Shown here: positions 1 through 7,515 of the stretch, in pieces
Layout of the letters: each line of letters starts with the position of its first letter
Numbering within the stretch: position 1 is the first letter of the stretch
NCBI GenBank assembly: GCA_016200595.1
Contig: JACQEL010000174.1
Span: 1 to 8,324 of the forward strand
Source of the DNA: Deltaproteobacteria bacterium
Lineage (GTDB): Bacteria > Desulfobacterota > Binatia > Bin18
Direction: 5' to 3'
DNA length: 8,324 nt
Notes under the pieces: model-generated
Databases searched by the model: none
Seen by the model: the letters and a program-made list of their open reading frames with translations, nothing else
Told to the model about the DNA's origin: nothing
Made by a program: the position numbers and the translations under genes

Positions 1-3000
1 CCCCTATCGCTTTAGGCACCTCCGCGGCAGTGAAAGTCATTGGAGAAGGACTTGTTGAAGCGCTCGCTGAAGCGAACCACAATCGGCCTGGTCACGATGG
101 CAAGGAACGGCTGCTGGTGTTCAGCGATAGTCGGCAGGACGCCGCACATCAAGCGCGCTTCATCACCTTTGCCAGCCGGTACGATCGGATGCGCCGACGG
201 GCCGTGCGTCTGCTGCAGCAAGAAGGGCCGTTGTCGATTCAGCGCATGGTCGAACTGTTGGGAGATGCGGGTGTCCGCGAACATGATAACCCGCACGCTC
301 CCGTAGAGCTTGATGCGTGGATTCCCGACGAGATGCAGCAGCGCATTCGTGCATGGGAAGAAGTGCCGCTGCTCGATGAAATTTCGCTTAACGCTGGGTA
401 CCGAGCGACGCTGCTCAACTTGGGGCTCGTGTATGTCGGCTATCACCGCCTTGAGGAGTATATTCGGGCACGCGGGGGAGAACTTGCCAAACAGCTTGAT
501 ATTACTCTGGAGCGACTGGAATACCTCTGCCGCTGTCTTCTCGACGAAATGCGTGTACGTGGCGCATTGTCGCGCGATTTACTCCGCTACCATCCTTTGA
601 ATCCGCGTTGTCCCGAAGCGCTACGGGCGGCAGACTGGGAACGGCGCGTTAAAACTCCGCAGGGATATGCCGCATCGTCTGACGGTACTCCCTTATCCTT
701 CTTAGATTGGGCTGAGGTGCCCAGTGGGATCAAGTGTCACAATCCCTGGCGGAGACCCAGAGCCGGCGGTCGTGGCCCAAGTCTGGAACGGATCTTTCGC
801 TACATGCTGGAACGACTCGGCGGCACCGAACCGCAGGTGCAACTGATCGTTGAACTGGTTGTGTTCATCCGTCGCGGCTACTTTCTGGTTGCTGCAGTAC
901 TCCACGGTGCACGAGAAGCCAGAAAACTTCTGCAGGTCAATGCCGAAGTGGTCCGTCTGCAACTCGTGCGGGAAGAGCAAGGGTTTCGGTGTGAAGTCTG
1001 CTCCGCGGTGCTGTCTGGTGCATCTCGCGGCGCGCCCTGCCCGCGTTGTCATGGTTGCCTGATAGCGTGGCCTGAAGCTGAGGTGCAGCAAAATCGAACT
1101 GTCCGTCGCATCCTGGCTCCCACTGTCGTCCCGTTAGTTGCCGGAGAGCATACTGCCCAGGTTCCCAATGCGGCGCGCCTTGCACTCGAAGAGCAATTCA
1201 AAGCGCCGGCAGACCGATCGAAAGTCAACGTGCTGGCATGCTCACCAACGTTGGAAATGGGGATTGATGTCGGTGGATTAGACGCCGTGATTCTGCGAAA
1301 TGTTCCGCCACGGCCGGATAATTACGCTCAACGCGGTGGTCGTGCTGGCCGCCGCGCGCGGGTGGGGCTGGTCTTAGGGTATGCACGGAGTACGCCGCAC
1401 GATCAATACTTCTACGATAAACCAGCGGAAATGATTGCCGGTGAGGTGCCTGCCCCTGCACTGACACTGGGCAATCGCGATGTGATTCTCCGCCATCTCA
1501 ATGCAATCGCGTTTGGCGCAGCAGAGCCTGGGCTCGCCGGTAAGATGATAGAGTATGTGTCTCCCATTGGCGAAATTAAACAGGAAGCTCTCGAAGCCTT
1601 AATTACTGGAGTGCGGGCGCAGATCGAGTATGCTCTATCCCTGGCCCGGAATGCCTGGGGAACTGATGTCCTGACGGCAGCAGGGTTAGATGAAGCGGCC
1701 CTCCGCGCTCGCCTCGAGAAACTGCCAGCGCGGATTCAGGACGTGATTGATCGCACAGCACGACAGGTGCGGGAATTGCGTACGGCGCTCGATCTCTATT
1801 CTGCGGAACTGCGCAACCGGCAAGCTGGCGCCCGAGCAGGAGAGCTCGTGGCCCGGCTCCTCGGCATCGAGACTGAACGAAGACAAAATCAACTGGAAGC
1901 CGACGATCGCTCCGCAGGGTATCCTCTCCGTCGATTCGCCGAGTTTGGCATCCTGCCCGGTTATGAGTTTCCCACTGAACCGGCTGCTTTGCGTCTCTTT
2001 GGCGACGATCATGAAGAGGACCCGATCACCGTTGCTCGGCCCTTTGGCCTTGATCAGTTCCGGCCCGATGCGCAGGTCTACGCGCGCACAAAACGCTGGC
2101 GGGTGATCGGCCTCGATAATGCCTCTCCTTGGAATCCAAGAACTGACGGACCAAGTTGGACCTATCGGTTATGTCGCACCTGCCATCTCCGATTTGATGC
2201 GGATTGTCCTCGCTGTCCTCGGTGCGGCATGGATTCCCTTGGGCAAGCCTTACCGGCCGCCGAATTTGCGGGATTTCTTGCGCGCCGTGATGAAGGACCA
2301 ATTCTGGATGAGGAAGAGCGTTTCGCTACACGCAGTCTCGTGGTTATCTACCCACAATGGGACGGTGAAGTGATTGGGCGATGGACCGTAGGCCCAGGGT
2401 CGGCGTTACGTTGGAGTCGAAGCGAGGAAGTCCGCTGGCTCAACGAAGGACGGCCGCTCTCACCCAAAGAATTGCAAGAACGAGTTCCGTGTTTGCATGC
2501 CGATGCGAAAGGGTATTTCCTATGCGGCTCGTGTGGCCGCATGCTGAAGGCGGATGAAACGCCGAATGCCACCACTGGCAGACGCAGTGCGCGTACTGGC
2601 GGCAAGACGCCGCAGGAAGTGCACGGCCACGCCTCACAGTGTCCACAAGCTGGAGCGTCACCACAGCCGCTTGCTCTTGTGACTGCAGGAAAAGCCGAAG
2701 GACTGCGGCTATTGCTCCCTCTTCCCGAGTCCGTGAGAGAACAAGACGTTCGGTCTTGGGGTATCTCGCTAGGTTATGCCCTCCGATCAGGGATGCGCCA
2801 TCTGTACATGCTTGATGGGCCAGAGATTGAATTCGTTTTGGAAGGCCCGTGGAAAGTCGAAGAATCAGGCGCACGGCATGATCGACTGTCTTTAGCCTTC
2901 ATTGACCCAAGTTTAGGTGGCAGTGGATATCTTCGTCGAATCGCCGAGGAGTTTCACCTCGTTGCCCGCCGTGCTCTTGAACATCTGGACCACCCGGGCT

Positions 3001-3509
3001 GTGAAACTGCTTGTTATCGGTGTCTCAAATCCTACCAAAATCAACGGTTCCATGAGCTTTTGGCATGGCCGCAGATCATTCCCGCGCTTGAGAGCCTAGC
3101 CCAGGTAGCACCGGTGGGAAGACCGTTAGAGACCGGCGATATTGACGACCCGAGACCGTGGCTCGAAGCGTATGCTACAGGCGTTGGCTCGCCATTAGAA
3201 CTGAGATTTCTCCGGCTGTTTGAGCAGTACGGCTTTCACCCGGAGAAGCAAGTACCAGTTTCTCCAGACGATGCTAGCCCAGCAATCTCTATCGCAGACT
3301 TTGCTGTTCCAGAGCGTCGGCTAGCGATCTACATCGACGGTGCGGCTTTCCACGTCGGTGCTAATCTCCGACGGGATCGCTTCATCCGCGACCGCCTGCG
3401 TAACGGAACTCCTCCGTGGCGCGTCGAGGAACTTCGAGCCGGAGACCTTGCCTTAGGGAGGGCCTTAGTCGAGCGGCTCCAACGGTTAGGTGATGAGCCT
3501 CTTCGCTAA
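1..3509 (+). CDS. Large DEAD/DEAH-box helicase with DUF1998 zinc domain and C-terminal nuclease-like domain (5' partial)
   Basis: The frame is open through the left edge (first codon at base 3), so the true start and the ATP-binding half (Walker A, DExH) are missing. The GTG at 30 is not a believable start. Counting from that codon: LVFSDSRQDAA at 29-39 marks the second RecA-like domain. Motif V (SPTLEMGIDVGGLD) is at 405-418 and the motif VI arginine finger (QRGGRAGRR) at 434-442. About 350 residues lie between, including a zinc ribbon (C321, C324, C337, C340). A second cysteine cluster is C715, C718, C726, C729, C732, and a third is C821, C832, C835, C871. The DUF1998/MZB region (about 890-1015) has DPSLGGSGYL and C991, C995, C998. 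The tail (1050-1159) resembles a Vsr/DUF559-type PD-(D/E)XK fold (E1057, D1090, D1103-G, H1108). Family knowledge: COG1205 helicases translocate on DNA 3'-5' using ATP; MrfA is a repair example, and DruE, DrmB and DpdJ are defence examples. Which group this belongs to is not settled. The substrate is inferred to be DNA. Confidence 0.9.
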   Translation, partial: PIALGTSAAVKVIGEGLVEALAEANHNRPGHDGKERLLVFSDSRQDAAHQARFITFASRYDRMRRRAVRLLQQEGPLSIQRMVELLGDAGVREHDNPHAPVELDAWIPDEMQQRIRAWEEVPLLDEISLNAGYRATLLNLGLVYVGYHRLEEYIRARGGELAKQLDITLERLEYLCRCLLDEMRVRGALSRDLLRYHPLNPRCPEALRAADWERRVKTPQGYAASSDGTPLSFLDWAEVPSGIKCHNPWRRPRAGGRGPSLERIFRYMLERLGGTEPQVQLIVELVVFIRRGYFLVAAVLHGAREARKLLQVNAEVVRLQLVREEQGFRCEVCSAVLSGASRGAPCPRCHGCLIAWPEAEVQQNRTVRRILAPTVVPLVAGEHTAQVPNAARLALEEQFKAPADRSKVNVLACSPTLEMGIDVGGLDAVILRNVPPRPDNYAQRGGRAGRRARVGLVLGYARSTPHDQYFYDKPAEMIAGEVPAPALTLGNRDVILRHLNAIAFGAAEPGLAGKMIEYVSPIGEIKQEALEALITGVRAQIEYALSLARNAWGTDVLTAAGLDEAALRARLEKLPARIQDVIDRTARQVRELRTALDLYSAELRNRQAGARAGELVARLLGIETERRQNQLEADDRSAGYPLRRFAEFGILPGYEFPTEPAALRLFGDDHEEDPITVARPFGLDQFRPDAQVYARTKRWRVIGLDNASPWNPRTDGPSWTYRLCRTCHLRFDADCPRCPRCGMDSLGQALPAAEFAGFLARRDEGPILDEEERFATRSLVVIYPQWDGEVIGRWTVGPGSALRWSRSEEVRWLNEGRPLSPKELQERVPCLHADAKGYFLCGSCGRMLKADETPNATTGRRSARTGGKTPQEVHGHASQCPQAGASPQPLALVTAGKAEGLRLLLPLPESVREQDVRSWGISLGYALRSGMRHLYMLDGPEIEFVLEGPWKVEESGARHDRLSLAFIDPSLGGSGYLRRIAEEFHLVARRALEHLDHPGCETACYRCLKSYQNQRFHELLAWPQIIPALESLAQVAPVGRPLETGDIDDPRPWLEAYATGVGSPLELRFLRLFEQYGFHPEKQVPVSPDDASPAISIADFAVPERRLAIYIDGAAFHVGANLRRDRFIRDRLRNGTPPWRVEELRAGDLALGRALVERLQRLGDEPLR

Positions 3510-3719
3510 TTTCGGAACGGTTACAAGCCCTGGGAGAATATGAAAACGAGTAGTGGAGAAATGTATGAGAGAGCAAGATGAAGCCATTCTCGTTTCAATA
3601 GGGGTAAACGCAGCGCTCCTTCATCAAGTTGAGCGTACCTGCGACAAGGCAGCAGAAGGAAAACATCAACACTCTGGAAGAGAACATCGAGTACTGTTCC
3701 CGTGCAATTGAGCGACTAG

Positions 3720-3732
3720 TACTACTTTGTCA
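3720..3732 (+). repeat. Left terminal inverted repeat of the MITE
   Basis: TACTACTTTGTCA is the exact reverse complement of 3893-3905. With the adjoining CTAG the match extends to 17 bp. The next outward bases (A3715 and A3910) break the symmetry. Confidence 0.85.
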
Positions 3733-3849
3733 AAATCACTAAATTATTGATTTTTAATGGAAAAATATCAGGAACTGGTAATTTGCGGCAGCCGCACTCT
3801 GGCAAAAAGCCTTGAAAAACAGCCTTTGTTGCATTAGAGAGGACAGGTG

Positions 3850-3876
3850 TTAAAGCATGCTGTCGCAGCATCTTAA
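3850..3876. repeat. Internal hairpin of the MITE
   Basis: ATGCTG-TCG-CAGCAT (3857-3871) is a perfect 6-bp stem with a 3-base loop. TTAA on both outer sides extends the pairing with a small bulge. There is no T-run after it on either strand in the expected place, so a terminator role is doubtful. Internal stems are common in MITEs. Confidence 0.5.
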
Positions 3877-3892
3877 GGCCCACGAGCCAAAC

Positions 3893-3905
3893 TGACAAAG
3901 TAGTA
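3893..3905 (-). repeat. Right terminal inverted repeat of the MITE
   Basis: TGACAAAGTAGTA pairs perfectly with 3720-3732 and is followed directly by the second CTAG copy at 3906-3909. Confidence 0.85.
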
Positions 3906-3944
3906 CTAGAAGGGTTTCTCAAAGTGGTGTCGGTCACGTGGTAG

Positions 3945-4010
3945 CAAGGGCGGAATTCATGAGCGGTTTTATTGGGCAGGGTATTCATAGCCGGAATGAT
4001 GGCATGAACG
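3945..4010. other. Leader region before the 1152-residue gene, no clear signal
   Basis: The space between the gene remnant and the ribosome site has no repeat, hairpin or T-run that I can see. A poor -35/-10 pair can be drawn (TTGGGC 3972-3977 and GAATGA 3994-3999, 16-base spacer), but it is too weak to call a promoter. The neighbouring 3510-3554 stretch after the first helicase also shows no terminator. Confidence 0.4.
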
Positions 4011-4019
4011 GGAGGAGGG
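4011..4019 (+). promoter_or_regulatory. Strong Shine-Dalgarno for the 1152-residue gene
   Basis: GGAGGAGGG ends seven bases before GTG 4027. The same frame has a TGA at 3997-3999 and no other start codon between, so this site fixes the GTG as the start. Confidence 0.85.
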
Positions 4020-4026
4020 ACGCACA

Positions 4027-7000
4027 GTGCATCGGCAGGGGAGAGAGTATCGCTATGCTCCGGGAGACCTGATCGAATTTTTCGGTTCCCCGTTTGCCTC
4101 CTGGATGAGTCGCCTCTACTGTGACGCTCCTGGGCAAGTACAGCCTGATCCTGAGCCGACACTGCTCGCCAGCCTGGCGGCTCGGGGGCAGGACCATGAA
4201 CAACGGGTTATCACGCAGTTCCACGAAGCCGGACAAACCGTTTGCGCCATACCCTCGACCGGAGAGCGCCTGCTCTTGACGGCGAGAGCCCTGCAGTCCG
4301 GCCAGGCCGTCATTTATCAAGGCGTACTGACCGACGGCACCTTTCTCGGCGTTCCCGACTTTTTGGTTCGCGTCGAGGGCGCGTCCACCTTAGGGAACTA
4401 CCACTACGAAGTGTGGGATGCCAAACTCACGCGCTCTGCGCAGCCCGAATTCTTGCTCCAGCTCTGTTGCTATGCCGATTTACTGGAAACCATACAAGGA
4501 GTGCGTCCACGATATGTCTCGCTGGTGCTTGGCGACGGGACGCGCCCGTCATTCCGCACCGACGACTATTTTTATTACTACCGCCGACTCAGAGCGGCGT
4601 TTCTCACATGGATGGAGGAGTTCGACTCGCAGCGACCACCGCTGCCGGAGACCGGGGGGAACTATGGACAGTGGTCGACCGTCGCGCACGCTCGGTTAGC
4701 AGAGGTGGATCATCTCGGTCGTGTTGCCAATATCACCAGCGGACAGATACGCAAGCTGACTGCGGCTGGTATCCACACGCTGACCGTGTTGGCCACGACC
4801 ACCCACCCACATATCCCCCAATTAGACGAGAGCGTATTCCTGCGACTCCAAGAGCAAGCACGCCTGCAACTGACGTCGACGCCGACTGGACCGCCGGAGT
4901 ATCGCCTCTACACTCCCACGCCTCCAGACGCACGACGCGGATTCGCACTTTTGCCTCCGGCCTCCCCCTTCGATGTCTACTTCGACCTGGAAGGATACCC
5001 ATTGATCGAGGGAGGCCTTGAATACCTCTTTGGCACCACGACAGTTGAGGGCAGCCTCCCGCAATTTCACGATTGGTGGGCGCATGATCGGGACGAAGAA
5101 CAGCGCGCATTCGAAAACTTCATTGACTGGGTCTTTGCGCGGTGGCATACCAATCCCTCTCTGCATATCTACCACTATGCCGCCTATGAAGTGACGGCCG
5201 TGCGCAAACTGATGGGACGCTACGGCTCACGAGAGGAGATGGTGGATACGCTGTTGCGCAACGAGGTGTTTGTCGACCTCTACGCGATCATACGCAACGG
5301 ACTACGGGTAGGGACCGCCGATTATTCCCTCAAATCGCTGGAGCATCTCTATCGTGCACCGCGAGCGGGTGACGTGACGACGGCCGGCGATTCCATGAAG
5401 TTCTACGATCAGTGGCTGGCGAGTGGTGAACCCCGCCCGTGGCAAGACTCGCCCACTCTCCAGGCTATCCGTGAGTATAACCGCGACGACTGTGAATCCA
5501 CCTGGCAGTTGACCGAGTGGCTTCGGGCGCGGCAACAGGAAGCGGGGATCGGTTGGGTTCCACCGCGCGCTCGTGCAGAAGAGCCTGCGCCAAACGATGG
5601 GCGAGCAAAGGAGCCCTCTCCTCAGCAGCAACTGGCGGCATCCCTGCTTGAGCAGATTCCGCCCTCTGCCGCCTGCACGCCGGACGATGCCGCACGCTGG
5701 CGATTGCAGGCCCTCCTGGCTCATGTGATCGAGTTTCACCGACGGGAAGACAAGCCGATGTGGTGGGCCATGTTTGATCGGCAGACCATGACTGAGGAAG
5801 AACTGGTCGAAGATGTCAGTTGTCTGGGAGGACTACGGCGCCTCTCCCGTCCCCCCGAACGGATCAAGCAGTCCGTAGGGTTTTGGTATGCGTTTGATGC
5901 GGACCAAGAAACGAAGTTGGATGCGGGCAGTGCCTGCTTCTTCGCCCATGATCTCGACCTGAGGACGGAGATTCACTTTTTAGATCGGGAACGCGGGCAG
6001 GTCTGTTTGAAGTTTGGGCCGAAGAAATTGCAACAATTCCCTCATGGCGCACCACCCGACCGCTTATCCTTGATCCCAGATGAACACGTGGCAGCGACGG
6101 TCATCGCAAACTCTATTCTGCAGACGGCAACGGCGTGGTTGGAACACCAGCAACTCCCTCCTGCCCTGGAGGATTTTCTGCTGCGGCGCCGGCCGCGCAT
6201 CCAGCGACACCAGGGCGGACCGATTGTCCCCCACGATACGGACATACAGAACGAGGTGAGCCGGGTACTGTCGGCGTTAGATCGCACCACTTTGTGTATC
6301 CAGGGCCCGCCGGGGACGGGGAAAACGACCGTCGCGGCGCACGCGATTCTCGCACTTATCGCTCAGGGCAAGAGAGTCGGGATCGCGGCAAACAGTCACG
6401 CCGCGATCCTCAATGTCTTGAGCAGGTGTCATGAGATCGATGGGGCGCTGTCCTGTCTGAAAATCGGCGGACCGGGGGATGCGGCACTCTTCGGTACCTG
6501 TCCCGGGGCAGAGTACGCAGAGAATCTCAGAGCTGCCCGGCCCAGGTTGGCTCAGGTGGCACTCATCGGGGGGTCTGCCTGGGTCTTCAGTGATCCCGCC
6601 CTCCGAGAGACCTTAGATTATCTGGTGGTTGATGAGGCCGGGCAAGTGTCGTTGGCAAACCTGATCGGCATGGCCCCGGCGGCGCGCAATCTGGTGCTTA
6701 TTGGCGACCAAATGCAACTCGGCCAGCCCATCCAAGGGGTGCATCCCGGCGAGAGCGGGCAGTCCATTCTCGATTATCTCTTACAGGGACAGGCCACCAT
6801 TCCTGAGGAGATGGGGGTGTTTCTCGGGACCACCTGGCGACTGCATCCCCTGCTGTGTTCCTTCATCTCAGCGGCCGTGTACGAGGGCCGGTTAGCGGCT
6901 GCCCCACAGACACGGAATCGCGTCGTACGTGTTCCCGCCACTGCGCGCCGGGTCACGCAAGAGGCAGGGATACTGTTTATCCCCGTCGAACATGAGGGCA

Positions 7001-7485
7001 ATGCCCAAGGCAGCGATGAAGAGGTCGCAGTCATCCTTGAGTTGGTGAAAGAATTAGTTGGCCGTCCCGTGACCGACGTGAAGGGACGGGCGGCAGGTCA
7101 CTTGCAACTGGAGGATCTCTTGTTTGTCGCGCCCTATAACCTCCAAGTACGTAAACTCAGTGCGGCGCTCGGACCGCACGCCCGCGTGGGATCCGTTGAC
7201 AGATTTCAAGGACAGGAAGCTCGTGTCGTCATTGTTTCCATGTGCAGCAGTGAGGGGGGAGGCTCGCCACGCGGGATAGATTTTTTGTTGAACACCAATC
7301 GCCTCAATGTCGCGCTCTCCCGGGCGCAGAGTCTGGCTATTGTGGTCGGCAATCCGCGGTTGGCCGAGACCCGCTGTAGTTCGGTGGCGCAGATGACGTT
7401 GCTCAATCTATTCTGTCGCATCCTGGAAGAGGGACAATCTGTTCCCCAGAATTCGTGCTCAGCTTTGTCAGAATACGTACAATGA
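4027..7485 (+). CDS. TM0106-type RecB-like nuclease / RNase_H_2 exonuclease / UPF1-DNA2-type SF1 helicase fusion
   Basis: The 1152-residue protein appears complete. Residues 1-200 form a RecB/Cas4-like PD-(D/E)XK nuclease: H57-E58, GVPD111, WDAK133 and the QLCCY motif (Q145, Y149). A helix-hairpin-helix-like stretch (about 228-258) follows. Residues 315-500 match RNase_H_2, a DEDD 3'-5' exonuclease fold: D320 and E322 in FDLEG, HYAAYE 383-388, D417, and YNRDDC 484-489. A Pro/Glu/Ala-rich linker (512-535) and an unassigned region lead to the helicase: Walker A GPPGTGKT 760-767, DEAG 869-872, GDQMQL 893-898, TWRLHP 936-941, VDRFQGQE 1057-1064, NVALSRAQ 1094-1101. All core helicase motifs and all nuclease acidic residues are intact. 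Family knowledge: TM0106-type nucleases fused to AAA_11/AAA_12 helicases occur in several phyla, so the architecture is known, but I know of no firm function. It should act on DNA ends or flaps (or R-loops) in the cytoplasm. It lies in the same direction as the DUF1998 helicase, with a well-placed GTG start and its own ribosome site. Confidence 0.92.
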   Translation: MHRQGREYRYAPGDLIEFFGSPFASWMSRLYCDAPGQVQPDPEPTLLASLAARGQDHEQRVITQFHEAGQTVCAIPSTGERLLLTARALQSGQAVIYQGVLTDGTFLGVPDFLVRVEGASTLGNYHYEVWDAKLTRSAQPEFLLQLCCYADLLETIQGVRPRYVSLVLGDGTRPSFRTDDYFYYYRRLRAAFLTWMEEFDSQRPPLPETGGNYGQWSTVAHARLAEVDHLGRVANITSGQIRKLTAAGIHTLTVLATTTHPHIPQLDESVFLRLQEQARLQLTSTPTGPPEYRLYTPTPPDARRGFALLPPASPFDVYFDLEGYPLIEGGLEYLFGTTTVEGSLPQFHDWWAHDRDEEQRAFENFIDWVFARWHTNPSLHIYHYAAYEVTAVRKLMGRYGSREEMVDTLLRNEVFVDLYAIIRNGLRVGTADYSLKSLEHLYRAPRAGDVTTAGDSMKFYDQWLASGEPRPWQDSPTLQAIREYNRDDCESTWQLTEWLRARQQEAGIGWVPPRARAEEPAPNDGRAKEPSPQQQLAASLLEQIPPSAACTPDDAARWRLQALLAHVIEFHRREDKPMWWAMFDRQTMTEEELVEDVSCLGGLRRLSRPPERIKQSVGFWYAFDADQETKLDAGSACFFAHDLDLRTEIHFLDRERGQVCLKFGPKKLQQFPHGAPPDRLSLIPDEHVAATVIANSILQTATAWLEHQQLPPALEDFLLRRRPRIQRHQGGPIVPHDTDIQNEVSRVLSALDRTTLCIQGPPGTGKTTVAAHAILALIAQGKRVGIAANSHAAILNVLSRCHEIDGALSCLKIGGPGDAALFGTCPGAEYAENLRAARPRLAQVALIGGSAWVFSDPALRETLDYLVVDEAGQVSLANLIGMAPAARNLVLIGDQMQLGQPIQGVHPGESGQSILDYLLQGQATIPEEMGVFLGTTWRLHPLLCSFISAAVYEGRLAAAPQTRNRVVRVPATARRVTQEAGILFIPVEHEGNAQGSDEEVAVILELVKELVGRPVTDVKGRAAGHLQLEDLLFVAPYNLQVRKLSAALGPHARVGSVDRFQGQEARVVIVSMCSSEGGGSPRGIDFLLNTNRLNVALSRAQSLAIVVGNPRLAETRCSSVAQMTLLNLFCRILEEGQSVPQNSCSALSEYVQ

Positions 7486-7515
7486 TCCTTCGCCATTAAC
7501 TCATCGAGACCGACA

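Larger units (their letters stand above)
3716..3909. mobile_element. MITE-like non-autonomous element with CTAG target duplication
   Basis: A 186-bp segment (3720-3905) is bounded by perfect 13-bp inverted repeats and flanked by CTAG on each side (3716-3719 and 3906-3909). Because CTAG is a palindrome, the whole inverted match reads as 17 bp. The left interior is A+T-rich, unlike both neighbouring genes. No transposase fits inside; the - strand frame crossing it looks like chance and has no recognisable domain. Such elements are moved in trans by a full-length insertion sequence with the same ends. A 4-bp YTAR-type target is something I recall for IS701-family elements (and TA-centred targets for some IS5 subgroups), but I cannot assign the family from here. 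It lies between the two large genes and may affect transcription of the second. Confidence 0.8.
3565..3944 (+). pseudogene. Short unknown gene, frameshifted and split by a MITE
   Basis: As it stands, ATG 3565 opens a 48-codon frame ending at TGA 3709, with GGAG at 3555-3558 six bases upstream. Past the AAAA run at 3660-3663 the next frame reads better: it gives NINTLEENIEYCSRAIERL, an amphipathic helix, and runs straight into the MITE at 3716. If one A is dropped from the run, and the MITE plus one CTAG copy is removed, a single frame of about 62 codons results. It continues through EGFLKVVSVTW to TAG 3942-3944. The product would be small, helical and without a signal peptide. I do not recognise a family. 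Seen: the frames, the ribosome site and the frame continuity across the element. Inferred: that this was once one gene with two lesions. It could instead be a chance set of short open frames. Confidence 0.4.

Noticed and set aside
3785..3795. GCGGC-A-GCCGC inverted repeat inside the MITE
   Set aside because: The stem is only five bases with a one-base centre, too short for a confident structure or binding site.
3722..4162. A 146-codon frame on the - strand across the MITE and the start of the 1152-residue gene
   Set aside because: It crosses the element border, the ribosome site and real coding sequence on the other strand, and the protein has no recognisable domain.
4242..5021. A 259-codon + strand frame
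   Set aside because: It lies wholly inside the nuclease-helicase gene in another frame. Its Arg/Ser-rich product is what a shadow frame in G+C-rich DNA looks like, and the host frame has clear catalytic motifs here.
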